Source of the DNA: Deltaproteobacteria bacterium
GTDB lineage: Bacteria > Myxococcota > XYA12-FULL-58-9
Direction: 5' to 3'
NCBI GenBank assembly: GCA_016218825.1
Contig: JACRCV010000054.1
Location: 1-33,221 of the forward strand
Length of the DNA: 33,221 nt
Shown here one piece after another: positions 24,065-32,213 of this stretch. The position numbers were made by a program, and so were the translations under genes. The first letter of the stretch is position 1. Every line of letters begins with the position of its first letter. The notes beneath the pieces are model-generated. The model saw only the letters and a list, made by a program, of their open reading frames with translations. It searched no databases and was not told where the DNA came from.

Positions 24065-26065
24065 ATGGCGTCCTCCGATCCGTTTGCGGCCGGACCCGTG
24101 CCGCCCCGCGTGCTCCTCGTCGAGGTGCGCCTCGGCGCCAAGCTCCTCGCCACCCACACCCTCGAGCGCTCGCCGGCGGTGATCGGGCGCAGCAAGACGT
24201 CGGATATTCGCCTCGAGGCGTCGGGGGTCTCGCGGGTGCACGCGCGGCTGTTCTTCGACGTGCGCGGCATCCGCATCGTCGACGCCGACAGCCACCACGC
24301 CTTCAAAGTCCGCGGTCGACGCCAGAAGGACAGCCAGCTCGCCGAAGGCGAGGAGGTCGACATCTGCGGCTACGTGCTGACGTGCCGTTTTTGCGATCCA
24401 AAGACCGCCGCGGCCAAGGCCCTTCCCGAGTCGACCCACCCCGACGTCGTCCCGGCGCCGCCGGTGGATGACTGGGACGACGGCGAAGCGGACGAAGAGG
24501 CCCCCGAGCCGGGGACCATCGTCCGCCCCCTGACGCAGAACCTCGCCCAGTCGCCGCGGCCGCTCGGGCTCGATGCGTCGATCCCGGAGGGCAGCGTGAT
24601 GAACCGGCTGGTGTTCCAGTCGAGCGTCGCGGCGCAACCGGATCCGGGCGCGCCGGCGTCGGCCAAGCACCCGCTCGAAGACGGCGAGGCCCCGGGCGAC
24701 AATGACGGCGACAATGACGGCGACGGCGACGGCGACGACCCGCCGCCCTTCGACTCCCGGCCGCAACTGCTCACCTTGCACGAAGAGGCGAACGCGCTGT
24801 TGCGGGACCACCCCTACGGTCGGGTCGCGGTCTTGGTCATCCAGACGATCAACGAAGAGGTCGCGAGCGTCGACACGATCCTGCCCGGCCGGGCGACCTG
24901 GTGGGGCGGCCGACCGGGGCCGGTCGAGTCTTTGTGGGTGGTGCCGACCGTCACCCGCTTCCCGATGGTCACCCACACGGTGGTCGGCGAATACAGCGTC
25001 CAGATCCCGCACGATCCGGACTGGAAGATGTTCCACCGCGGCCGGCGGCCGGTGGATCTGTACCGCTCCGGCCCCTTCGTCGGCTGCAAGGCCGAGTTCG
25101 ATGATCAGGTCGAGATCTCGACCGGCGCGTTCGCGGCGTACGTCCGCTGCGTGCGCCTGCCGGCGCCGCCGCCGGCCAACGGGCGCTGGCAGGACGCGAT
25201 GCCGACGAAGAGCGTGTGGCAGGCCTTGGCGGCGTCGCTCGCGCTGCACCTGTTGTTGACGCTGTTGCCGGCCGCCACCCGACCGTGGAACATCACGCCG
25301 CTCGGCCGGCCGGACTACTTCGTCGCCCTGCTGCGCCCGGAGCCGACGGCGCCCGAGGCGGTGCTGTCGGCGACGGCCGCCAAGCCGGCACCACGACCGC
25401 CGCCACCGGCGACCGCGGACGGCCAGCGCCGCCCGGGGGCCGCGCCGCTCGATACCGCGTCGCTGCCGCCGATCGTCGCCCCGACCAAGCGCGCGGCCGG
25501 GCTCCGGGCGCGGGTCAAACGCCGGCCGGAGGTGAAGCCGGGCACGCCGGAGGCGACGCCGACCCCGGAGACCCTGAGCACGCCATTGAAGTCGGTGTCG
25601 GTCGCCGACTTCAAGGTGTCGGGGTTCATCGCCGGGCTGCCGACCCTCGAGATCGATCTGCCACAGCGGCGGGCGATGGGTGGCGCCGCCGCGGCCATCC
25701 GCTCCGGCGCGGCATTGCCGGCGGGCGTGGTGACGAAGAGCCTCGCCAACCTGAAGACGACACCGACCGGGCGCCTGCCGGACGCGACCGTCAAGGCGGT
25801 GGTCAGCGCGCACGCGGCGGAGATCGAGCGCTGCTACAACCAGGCGCTGTTTCGGGAGCCCGGGCTGTCGGGTCGGATCGACCTCACCTGGACCGTCGAC
25901 AAGATCGGAGTCGCGACCGACGTCCGCGCCGCCTACGACGAGCCCGGCTCGCCGACGTTGCTCTCCTGCCTGCAGCGCACCGTGGCCACGTTCGTGTTCC
26001 CGCCGCCCAAGGGCGGACCGACCCGAGTGAGCTTCCCGTTCGTGTTCACCGACCTGCGGCGCTGA
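24065..26065 (+). CDS. FHA-domain protein with TonB-like AgmX/PglI C-terminus
   Basis: 666 residues. Residues about 15-105 are an FHA domain (VIGRSKTSDIRLE, SGVSRVHARLFF), which binds phosphothreonine peptides. An acidic linker with a DNDG/DGDG repeat follows. About 230-370 is a globular region of unknown type. One membrane segment lies near 383-402 (LAASLALHLLLTLLPAA), then a Pro-rich stretch. The last 95 residues (about 572-666) match the TonB-like AgmX/PglI C-terminal domain of gliding-associated envelope proteins, with IERCYNQALFREPGLSGRIDL and VSFPFVF. The topology would put FHA in the cytoplasm and the TonB-like end in the periplasm. It is followed by a zinc-ribbon/TPR protein of similar design. 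Confidence 0.82.
   Translation: MASSDPFAAGPVPPRVLLVEVRLGAKLLATHTLERSPAVIGRSKTSDIRLEASGVSRVHARLFFDVRGIRIVDADSHHAFKVRGRRQKDSQLAEGEEVDICGYVLTCRFCDPKTAAAKALPESTHPDVVPAPPVDDWDDGEADEEAPEPGTIVRPLTQNLAQSPRPLGLDASIPEGSVMNRLVFQSSVAAQPDPGAPASAKHPLEDGEAPGDNDGDNDGDGDGDDPPPFDSRPQLLTLHEEANALLRDHPYGRVAVLVIQTINEEVASVDTILPGRATWWGGRPGPVESLWVVPTVTRFPMVTHTVVGEYSVQIPHDPDWKMFHRGRRPVDLYRSGPFVGCKAEFDDQVEISTGAFAAYVRCVRLPAPPPANGRWQDAMPTKSVWQALAASLALHLLLTLLPAATRPWNITPLGRPDYFVALLRPEPTAPEAVLSATAAKPAPRPPPPATADGQRRPGAAPLDTASLPPIVAPTKRAAGLRARVKRRPEVKPGTPEATPTPETLSTPLKSVSVADFKVSGFIAGLPTLEIDLPQRRAMGGAAAAIRSGAALPAGVVTKSLANLKTTPTGRLPDATVKAVVSAHAAEIERCYNQALFREPGLSGRIDLTWTVDKIGVATDVRAAYDEPGSPTLLSCLQRTVATFVFPPPKGGPTRVSFPFVFTDLRR
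24698..24739 (+). repeat. In-frame acidic microrepeat (GACAATGACGGC and GACGGC units)
   Basis: Two 12-bp units GACAATGACGGC are followed by GACGGC units, coding for an Asp/Gly/Asn run in the linker of the FHA protein. Units are multiples of three, so slippage would change length but not frame. Confidence 0.7.
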
Positions 26066-26075
26066 CCGGCGGCGC

Positions 26076-26102
26076 GGATTCGCTTGCCATGAAGACGAAT
26101 CC
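26076..26102 (+). terminator. Hairpin after the FHA gene
   Basis: GGATTCG (26076-26082) and CGAATCC (26096-26102) form a perfect seven-base inverted repeat ten bases after the stop codon, with a 13-base loop. The following TTGAAATC is not a T-tract, so termination is uncertain. TTGAAA at 26103-26108 could instead serve as a -35 for the next gene. Confidence 0.35.
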
Positions 26103-26163
26103 TTGAAATCAACACGGCGACGGTGCCAGACTGTGGCCTTGGTCGGGTGAGGAGTAGATCGCG

Positions 26164-28149
26164 ATGTTGGTCAGGTGCACGAGCTGCAACAAGCCGGTGT
26201 TCGTCAGCTCCGCCGCGGTAGCGACAGGCGACGCCACCGTGCCCTGCAAGGCGTGCAACACGATGAACATCGTCTCGCCCAAGGGCGAGGTCCGACGCGC
26301 CGACGGTGCCGCGCCGGCCGCCGCGGCCACCCCGGCAGCCACCGGCGCCGCGAGCCCGTTCGGAGCACCGACGCCGCCGGAGATCGCGCCGGCCGCTCCA
26401 CCCGAGGCCGCGCTGTTGGCGACGACGCCGGTGACCCACGACGCTGCCGTGATCGAGACGACCGTGATCACCCCGTCGCCCGCGCCGCCGGTGCCGGTCG
26501 CAGTGCAGGCGGTACCGCTGTCGGTGCAGCCGGTGATGAGCCTGCCGACCGAGCCCCAGAATCCGGAGGTGACCGCGATCTCGACGGCGCCGACGCCGCC
26601 GGAGCCGACCGCTCACGTCGAGGTCACGTCGATCACCCCGTCGCCGTTCGCGGCACCTCAACCCCGACCGTTGACGCCGGCGAAGCTGTCGCCGCAATCG
26701 CTCGGGCGAGCGGCGAGCGGCTCCGGCCCGGCACCGGTGGCGACCGGCGCCACCAGCGGCGTGACCCGGCCGCTCGCCTGGCGCAAGACCGCGGACTCCG
26801 AGGTCACGTACAAACCCCCGGAAGCGCAGAGCGGCATGGGCGCCCCCTTCGAGCCCACCAATCCCGACGCGGCCGCGCCCTTCAACGACAGTCCGCCGCC
26901 CCCCGAGGAGGAGCCGGCGCCGACACCGAGCTTCTCGCGCGTCGCCACCGATCCGGTCGCCGCCCCCACGGTGTTGAGCGGGCATCCGTTCGAGCCCGAA
27001 GACGAAGACGAGGACGCCCCGCCGCCCGCGGTCGCCGCCGCCGACGTGGTGACCCATGTCGGACCGGCACCCTCCCCCACCGCCGGCATGAGCCCGCCGG
27101 GAGCCGCGGCAGCCGAGCCCGCGCACGCGCCGCCTGCCGCTCTGGGCCTCGCCGCGATGCCCGCGGAGCATGCGGCGGCACCCGCGCCCGCCACGCCGGA
27201 GCCCGCGGTTGCAGCCCCCGAGGAGATCGGGATCGAGGAGGCGATGCCGATCGAGATGGCAGAGCCGCTCGAGGCCGAGCCGGCCCCGACTGCCATCGAG
27301 GCGCCGGTCCCGGTGGAGACGACGCTGGCGGCGGCCGTGGCGCCGGCCGGAGCCGACTCGCCGTTCCGCCCCCCCACCCCCGAGATCGAAGCCGCCGCGG
27401 GGGTCCGCAAGACCGGTCGCCGAGCCGCGCTCTACGGCCTCGCGGCGGTGCTGATCGTCGCCGTCGTCGGCGGCCTCGCGTGGACGACGGGGCTGCTCCC
27501 TCGCCGCTGGCTGCGCTCGTTGCGCCCGGTGGTCGCAGCGACGACCGAGGCGCCGACGACGCCAAAGACGCCCGCGGCCGACGAGCCGTCACTGGCGGCA
27601 ACGCCCGACGCGACGCCGACTGAGCCGACGCCGGCCGCCGCCACCGCCGAGGCGGCCGCCGACGCCACGCCGCCAACCGAGACCCCGAGCGCGGAGGAAG
27701 CAGCGGAGGCCGCCACCGAAGAAACCGGGGACAAGGCCAAGGACCACACCCCCAAAGGCAAGAAAGACCGCAGGAAGCCGCCGAAGGCGACCGGCAAGAC
27801 CGGCAAGCTTGCATCGGGCAAAGGCGCCGGCAAGGGGAAGAGCCCGGCTGCAGGCTCGGTGCCGACCAAGGCCGGCGCCGACGTCGCCGAGGAGCACTAC
27901 AAGAAGGCCAACGACCACATGAAGGAGAAGAAGACCGCGGCGGCCATCGACGAGCTCAACCAGGCGCTCGCCGCCAATCCCAAGCACGCCAAGAGCTATC
28001 GCCTGCTGGGGATGGCCTACACCCTCGTGGGCCGCGAGAAGAGCGGCGTCGACGCCTTCGAGAAGTTCATCAAGCTCGACCCAACGCACAAGGACGTGCC
28101 GAAGATCAAGGCGCTGGTCGACGACTACCACCGCAAGAACCCGAAGTAG
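26164..28149 (+). CDS. Zinc-ribbon / single-pass membrane / TPR protein
   Basis: 661 residues. The N-terminus is a small zinc ribbon with paired Cys at 5/8 and 28/31 (CTSC, CKAC), like the MJ0042-type ribbons that open many myxobacterial regulatory and motility proteins. Residues about 40-415 are low-complexity Ala/Pro/Thr. A membrane segment follows (GLAAVLIVAVVGGLAWTTG, about 425-443), then a Lys-rich linker and a C-terminal TPR pair (about 580-661) with EEHYKKANDHMKEKKTAAAI and YRLLGMAYTLVGREKSG. Cytoplasmic ribbon and periplasmic TPR are inferred from topology. The ATG at 26164 has GAGGAG upstream. It follows the FHA protein gene on the same strand. Confidence 0.8.
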   Translation: MLVRCTSCNKPVFVSSAAVATGDATVPCKACNTMNIVSPKGEVRRADGAAPAAAATPAATGAASPFGAPTPPEIAPAAPPEAALLATTPVTHDAAVIETTVITPSPAPPVPVAVQAVPLSVQPVMSLPTEPQNPEVTAISTAPTPPEPTAHVEVTSITPSPFAAPQPRPLTPAKLSPQSLGRAASGSGPAPVATGATSGVTRPLAWRKTADSEVTYKPPEAQSGMGAPFEPTNPDAAAPFNDSPPPPEEEPAPTPSFSRVATDPVAAPTVLSGHPFEPEDEDEDAPPPAVAAADVVTHVGPAPSPTAGMSPPGAAAAEPAHAPPAALGLAAMPAEHAAAPAPATPEPAVAAPEEIGIEEAMPIEMAEPLEAEPAPTAIEAPVPVETTLAAAVAPAGADSPFRPPTPEIEAAAGVRKTGRRAALYGLAAVLIVAVVGGLAWTTGLLPRRWLRSLRPVVAATTEAPTTPKTPAADEPSLAATPDATPTEPTPAAATAEAAADATPPTETPSAEEAAEAATEETGDKAKDHTPKGKKDRRKPPKATGKTGKLASGKGAGKGKSPAAGSVPTKAGADVAEEHYKKANDHMKEKKTAAAIDELNQALAANPKHAKSYRLLGMAYTLVGREKSGVDAFEKFIKLDPTHKDVPKIKALVDDYHRKNPK

Positions 28150-28172
28150 CCCGAACGGGACCGTCCTGCCGG

Positions 28173-28201
28173 TTGCGCGCCCGCGGCCAACGCGGTATTG
28201 A
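28173..28201 (+). promoter_or_regulatory. Promoter of tRNA-Arg
   Basis: TTGCGC (28173-28178), a 17-base spacer, TATTGA (28196-28201), then 12 bases to the tRNA. The spacer contains the small inverted repeat CCGCG/CGCGG. Confidence 0.5.
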
Positions 28202-28213
28202 GAGTGCGGCCTC

Positions 28214-28290
28214 GCGCGATTAGCTCAGATGGATAGAGCGTCGGCCTCCGGAGCCGAAGGCCGCAGGTTCGAATCCTGCATCGCGCGCCA
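28214..28290 (+). tRNA. tRNA-Arg (anticodon CCG)
   Basis: 74 nt plus an encoded CCA (28288-28290). The acceptor stem GCGCGAT/ATCGCGC, the D-arm, the anticodon stem TCGGC/GCCGA around the loop CTCCGGA (anticodon CCG, decoding CGG) and the T-arm GCAGG-TTCGAAT-CCTGC are all intact. Discriminator G. It differs from tRNA-Thr in this window in carrying the CCA end. Confidence 0.96.
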
Positions 28291-28385
28291 CTCTTTCACG
28301 ACGCCGCCGGTGTGGGCCGTGCCGAAGCGGCAGATTCGGGTTGCGCCGCCGCGATCGGCACCGATTCTAGACCGGGAGTCCATCG

Positions 28386-29012
28386 ATGGTCCTCGGACAC
28401 GCCACTCCCCTCCTCCTGCTGTCGTTCTTGGCCGGCACCGCCGCCGACCCCGTCACCCGCACCGAGGCGCTGGTCGCCACCTTCAAGGCGGTGAAGACCA
28501 AGACGAACGCCGCCGCGCCTCTGAGCGACGCCGACCGCAAACAAAACGGCGCGACCTTCGCCCTCCTCGACGACTTCTTCGACTTCGACCGGATCACGAA
28601 CGACGCGATCGGCGACCTCAAGAGCCGGTTCGCGCCCGACGCGCTGAAGCAGTTTCTGGCCAACTTCAAGGACGTCATCCGCCTGGTCGCCTACCCCAAC
28701 TCCGGCGCCGCGCTCGCCAAGGCGAAGCTCCACCTGAAGGCCGGGCCGAAGCGGGACACCGCGACCCAGGCCGACGTCGACATGACGCTCCGTGGTGACG
28801 CCGACGACAGCGACACCCGGGTGACGTTCCATTGGGAGCAGCGCCAGGGCACCTGGCGGATCTACGACGTCAGCTTCGACGGCAGCTCGCTGGTCAAAGA
28901 CTATCGCAACCAGTTCGGCCGCATCGTCGACAAGGACAAGGTCGAGGGGCTCACGAGCAAGGTCAAGAAGAAGCTCGACGAGAGACGAAAGGAAGACCTG
29001 ATCCTGCCATGA
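28386..29012 (+). CDS. MlaC/Ttg2D-like periplasmic lipid carrier
   Basis: 208 residues with signal peptide MVLGHATPLLLLSFLAGTAA. The mature part resembles MlaC/Ttg2 proteins, which carry phospholipids across the periplasm between Mla complexes: a helical start, then LLDDFFDFDRITNDAIGD and a beta part with VTFHWEQRQGTWRIYDVSFDG and GSSLVKDYRNQFGRIV, which is the typical C-terminal block. The ATG at 28386 has GGGAG upstream. It is coupled by ATGA to a TolC-like gene. MlaD, MlaE and MlaF are not in this window. Confidence 0.8.
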   Translation: MVLGHATPLLLLSFLAGTAADPVTRTEALVATFKAVKTKTNAAAPLSDADRKQNGATFALLDDFFDFDRITNDAIGDLKSRFAPDALKQFLANFKDVIRLVAYPNSGAALAKAKLHLKAGPKRDTATQADVDMTLRGDADDSDTRVTFHWEQRQGTWRIYDVSFDGSSLVKDYRNQFGRIVDKDKVEGLTSKVKKKLDERRKEDLILP

Positions 29013-30325
29013 GGATCGCGATCGGCTGCGTGTTGGCGCTGTCGGCCGGCACCGCGGGCGCGGCGCCGCTCACCGCCGATGAGTGCGTCGCGGTCGCGCT
29101 CGCGAAGAGCGCCAAGATCGAAGAGGCCGCGGCCAAGGTCAGAGAGTACGAGGCCCGACTGGCGGAGGTCGAGTCGGTCTACTACCCCAAGCTCCAGGCG
29201 GTCGCCTACGTCGCGCCGATGTTCACGCTCAGCGGCGACGCCACCCACTTCGAGCGCCGGTACAAGAGCTCGAAGGATTGGGGGCCTTACACCCACCTGC
29301 AAGCGCTGTTGGCGCAGCCGCTCTACACCTTCGGCCGCGCCGAGGCCGGCGAGGTCGCGGCGGCGGAGCGCGTCGAGGTCGAGCGCGCCCGGGTGCGGGA
29401 GGTGGAGCTGGCGGTGGCCCTCGAGGTGCGCAAGCTCTACTACGGGCGCCTGCTGGCGTTGAGCATGCTGCCGGCGTTGGACGCGGCCGCGGCGACGGTG
29501 CGCGAGGCGCTGGAACGCGGCGAGGAGCGCTACGATGCCGGTACCGGCGAGGTGAGCCAGGCCGATCTGATGAAGCTGACCTATGGGCGAAGCGAGATCG
29601 CCAAGGGACAGCTGGAGGCGCAGTACGGCGCGACCCTGGCCGCGGCGGCGCTGAAGCAGGCGATGGGGCTCGCCGACGACCAGCCGCTGGCGCTCGCCGA
29701 CGACCGTCTCCCGGACCTGCCGGGGGAAGAGCCGCTGAGCGTCCCGGCCCTCGTCGCCGAGAGCGCCCGCCGGCGACCGGAGTGGCGACAGATCCAGCAC
29801 GGCCGCCGCGCCGTCGAGTCGCTCGCGCTCGCCGAGCTGCGCGCCAACTACCCGGTGCTGTTCGCCGCCGGCCAGCTCACCTACGACTGGACGCCGATGC
29901 GGCAGGACTCGCCGAACCCCTACGTCTACGACGCCTACAACCAGCTGGTGGGCGGCGTCGCCATCGGCCTGCTGTTCAACCTCGACCCGGCGCTCGCCGC
30001 CGCCAAGGCACGCGGCGCCGAGGCGCTGGCCGCGGAGATCGACGCGCTGGACCGCTTCGCGGCGACCGGGATCCCGCTGCGGGTCCGCAAGGCCGCCGGC
30101 GACCTGCAGCGGGCGCGACGCCTGGCCGAGCTGTCGGCCGACGGGGTCAAGGCGACGAAGAAGTGGATGGCGTTTGCCGCGACCCAATACCTGACCGGGC
30201 TCGGCGACGCCCGCGACCTGCTCGAGGGGCTGGTGGCGTATCTGAGCGCGAAGAAGGCCGCGTACCAAGCGAGCTACGAGTACTTCGTCAGCCGCGCCGC
30301 GCTCGACTTCGCCGTCGGTCACTAG
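29009..30325 (+). CDS. TolC-family outer-membrane efflux protein
   Basis: 438 residues, a usual length. Signal peptide MRIAIGCVLALSAGTAGA, then LTADECVAVALAKSAKIEEAAAKV, the standard start of the outer-membrane efflux protein fold. Two alpha-hairpin repeats of long Ala/Glu/Arg-rich helices follow, each with a short beta region (YVAPMFTLSG; FAAGQLTYDW). It would trimerise as an outer-membrane and periplasmic tunnel. The ATG overlaps the mlaC-like stop (ATGA). No inner-membrane pump or adaptor is in the window, so the exported substrate is unknown; a lipid route is an inference from its neighbour. Confidence 0.87.
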   Translation: MRIAIGCVLALSAGTAGAAPLTADECVAVALAKSAKIEEAAAKVREYEARLAEVESVYYPKLQAVAYVAPMFTLSGDATHFERRYKSSKDWGPYTHLQALLAQPLYTFGRAEAGEVAAAERVEVERARVREVELAVALEVRKLYYGRLLALSMLPALDAAAATVREALERGEERYDAGTGEVSQADLMKLTYGRSEIAKGQLEAQYGATLAAAALKQAMGLADDQPLALADDRLPDLPGEEPLSVPALVAESARRRPEWRQIQHGRRAVESLALAELRANYPVLFAAGQLTYDWTPMRQDSPNPYVYDAYNQLVGGVAIGLLFNLDPALAAAKARGAEALAAEIDALDRFAATGIPLRVRKAAGDLQRARRLAELSADGVKATKKWMAFAATQYLTGLGDARDLLEGLVAYLSAKKAAYQASYEYFVSRAALDFAVGH

Positions 30326-30352
30326 CCGGCCGGTTCACTGTTGCTCGATTTG

Positions 30353-30396
30353 GGCGGATCTGTTAGGTCCGGCTCGACTTCGATGAGCGATCCGCC
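30353..30396 (+). promoter_or_regulatory. Inverted repeat in the leader of the PilZ gene
   Basis: GGCGGATC (30353-30360) is perfectly complementary to GATCCGCC (30389-30396), and GCTC/GAGC pair inside. The structure ends six bases before the GGGAGG ribosome binding site of the PilZ gene. It could be a terminator for the TolC-like gene or a translational control element. Confidence 0.4.
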
Positions 30397-30413
30397 TCGG
30401 CGGGAGGGCGCGC

Positions 30414-30809
30414 ATGAGCAGTGTTGATCGCCGCAGTGGTGAAAGACGCAAGGGACAGACGAGGGTTGCCCTCGAGCGCCGGCACCTCGAGCGCCGGCGC
30501 GGCGCCGATCGCCGCGAAGCCCAGCGCGTCCCGCTCGAGCTGTGGATGGAAGAGGTCTCCGGGGACGACGTCTACTTCCGCCGCACCGGCAACGTCAGCG
30601 TCGGCGGGGTCTACTTCGACCGCGCCATCCCGCACGCGCTCGGCACCGTGGTCACCCTGAAGTTCGCGCTCCCCGGCGACCGCGAGATGGTGGTCGCGAG
30701 GGGCGAGGTCGTCACCAGCGCCGGCACCCAGCAGGGGCTCGGCATGGGCGTGAAGTTCATCTCGATCGAAGGCGACGGCGAGAAGCGGATCCGCACCTAC
30801 CTGCGCTGA
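30414..30809 (+). CDS. PilZ-domain c-di-GMP receptor
   Basis: 131 residues. The first 35 residues are very Arg-rich (DRRSGERRKG and the repeated LERRH/LERRR). The PilZ domain covers about 35-130, with the c-di-GMP motifs RREAQR (RxxxR type) and NVSVGG (D/NxSxxG). Both halves of the binding motif are present, so it is expected to bind c-di-GMP. No output domain is attached; single-domain PilZ proteins act by binding partners, often in motility or exopolysaccharide control. The ATG at 30414 has GGGAGG upstream. It converges with the lipoprotein gene at 30825. Confidence 0.88.
   Translation: MSSVDRRSGERRKGQTRVALERRHLERRRGADRREAQRVPLELWMEEVSGDDVYFRRTGNVSVGGVYFDRAIPHALGTVVTLKFALPGDREMVVARGEVVTSAGTQQGLGMGVKFISIEGDGEKRIRTYLR
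30470..30498 (+). repeat. Tandem 14-bp direct repeat inside the PilZ gene
   Basis: CCTCGAGCGCCGGC occurs at 30470-30483 and 30485-30498, a period of 15 bases, duplicating the peptide LERR(H/R). It lies in the basic N-terminal arm, before the PilZ fold. Confidence 0.7.
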
Positions 30810-30824
30810 GCCGCCGCGGTCGTT

Positions 30825-31250
30825 CTACAACGGATACAGATACAGCTGCACCTCGACGGTGCTGCCGGCGGCCACGGTCACCGAGTCGGTGCAGCCGTTG
30901 GCGATCGCCGTACCGCCGGCGTCGAAGGCCTCGCCGTAGACCAACCGATTGTCGCCGGGCTCGACGTTGGCGATGTCGAGGGCGCGCCCGGCGGGATCAG
31001 TGAACGCGATGTCCTGACCGCCGAGGGCCTCGACGCGGGAGTCGTCGGGGGCCATCGCCCGGTCCATCAGGTTGCTGCAGGTCAGGAAGATGCCGTCGGT
31101 GCGGCGCGGCCCGAGCACGTAGACCGAGAGGCTGCGGACCTGGTCCTTGAGCAGCGCGTCCAGCCGCACCGTCGCCGCGACCGCGGTCGGCGAGGCGTCG
31201 CCGCAGCCGACGGCGAGCATCAACCCCACGCAGATGAAACGCTTGCTCAT
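30825..31250 (-). CDS. Small lipoprotein, unknown function
   Basis: 141 residues. The signal peptide MSKRFICVGLMLAVGC has a lipobox (LAVGC). The mature part is beta-rich with two further Cys (LTCSNL and NGCTDS) that may form a disulfide, and the C-terminus ends VEVQLYLYPL. I do not recognise a family. The start overlaps the stop of the TPR-like lipoprotein gene (ATGA), so the two are coupled. A partner role is inferred only from that. Confidence 0.65.
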   Translation of the reverse strand: MSKRFICVGLMLAVGCGDASPTAVAATVRLDALLKDQVRSLSVYVLGPRRTDGIFLTCSNLMDRAMAPDDSRVEALGGQDIAFTDPAGRALDIANVEPGDNRLVYGEAFDAGGTAIANGCTDSVTVAAGSTVEVQLYLYPL

Positions 31251-32110
31251 GGCTCGTCCGAAAAGTGAATGTTCACGTGCACCGTGCCCGGCGCCTGGTC
31301 CCGGGTGAGCACGATCGCCAACGCCACCCCGGTCAACACCAGCACCACCGCGCCGCCGACGATGCTCCAGATGGCCCACTGCGGCAGCGGCTTGCTGCCG
31401 CCGGTCGTGGTCACCGCGCCGCTTTGCGGTCCGGTGAACGGCGACCCGTGCGTGTCGCCGCGGTCGCCCTCGACGCCGGTGCCCGCCCCCACCCCGCCGC
31501 CGGACGGCGACGACAACCCCCGCACGAGCGGCGCGCTCTCGCTGCCACTCGGCACCTCGACGCCGGACGCGAGCTTCGCCACCAGGAAGTAGCGCAGCTT
31601 CGCGCCCGCCGTGGCCTTGACGCTCCCCACCCACACGTCGCCCTCGCGCTTCAGCGTCACCTCGACGGGCCGGGCGTCGGCGGCCGCGAGGACGAAGGCC
31701 TTGAGCTCGCCGAGCTCGACGCCGGCGGGGGCGACGACCTTGACGGCCCAGGCGTCCGTCGCCGTCTTGGTGTCGATCGGCTCGAGCTCGAGGCCCTGGG
31801 TCTCGAGGATGTCGCGCTTGGCGTTGTTGAACAGCGTCTGCAGCTTGGGTGCGACGTCCGGCCCCAAAGACAGGTCGGGGTTGTCGACCAGCAAGCGATG
31901 GAACGCGGCGCGGGCGTCATCGTCACGGCCGAGCGCCAAGAGCACGAAGGCGCGCAACCGCTCGCAGGCGGCGAACGTGCTCCCCGACTCGCAGCGCTCC
32001 CCGAGCTCTTTGAGCGCCCGCTCGTACTTGGCTTTCTCGTAGAGCTGCTCGGCCCGCTCGATGGGCGTGGCGCCCTGGCAGGCAACGACGAGCAACAGCA
32101 CCGGAGTCAT
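31247..32110 (-). CDS. TPR-like lipoprotein with C-terminal membrane segment
   Basis: 287 residues. A very short signal (MTPVLLLVVAC) ends in a lipobox-like VVAC. Residues about 15-100 are helical repeats of TPR type (RAEQLYEKAKYERALKELGE and FVLLALGRDDDARAAFHRLL). A beta-rich middle domain (about 115-200) follows, then a Gly/Ser/Thr linker and one membrane segment (WSIVGGAVVLVLTGVALAIV) near the end. The membrane segment resembles that of the PEGA protein at 20908-21924. The ATG at 32110 has GAGG eight bases upstream; a GTG at 32119 is possible. It is divergent from the HEAT-like gene. Confidence 0.7.
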   Translation of the reverse strand: MTPVLLLVVACQGATPIERAEQLYEKAKYERALKELGERCESGSTFAACERLRAFVLLALGRDDDARAAFHRLLVDNPDLSLGPDVAPKLQTLFNNAKRDILETQGLELEPIDTKTATDAWAVKVVAPAGVELGELKAFVLAAADARPVEVTLKREGDVWVGSVKATAGAKLRYFLVAKLASGVEVPSGSESAPLVRGLSSPSGGGVGAGTGVEGDRGDTHGSPFTGPQSGAVTTTGGSKPLPQWAIWSIVGGAVVLVLTGVALAIVLTRDQAPGTVHVNIHFSDEP

Positions 32111-32213
32111 CTGGTCCACCTCGAGCGGGATACCTCGGGAGCTTCTCTGCGGGCGCTGTGCAAGTCAAGCCGAGCTGCTTGACCCAACCGGCCAACCCCA
32201 TTTTACTGCCGCC

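Noticed and set aside
24698-24739. Phase-variable repeat or CRISPR-like array
   Set aside because: Units are 6 and 12 bp, in frame inside a coding linker, and without spacers. Length changes would not switch the frame.
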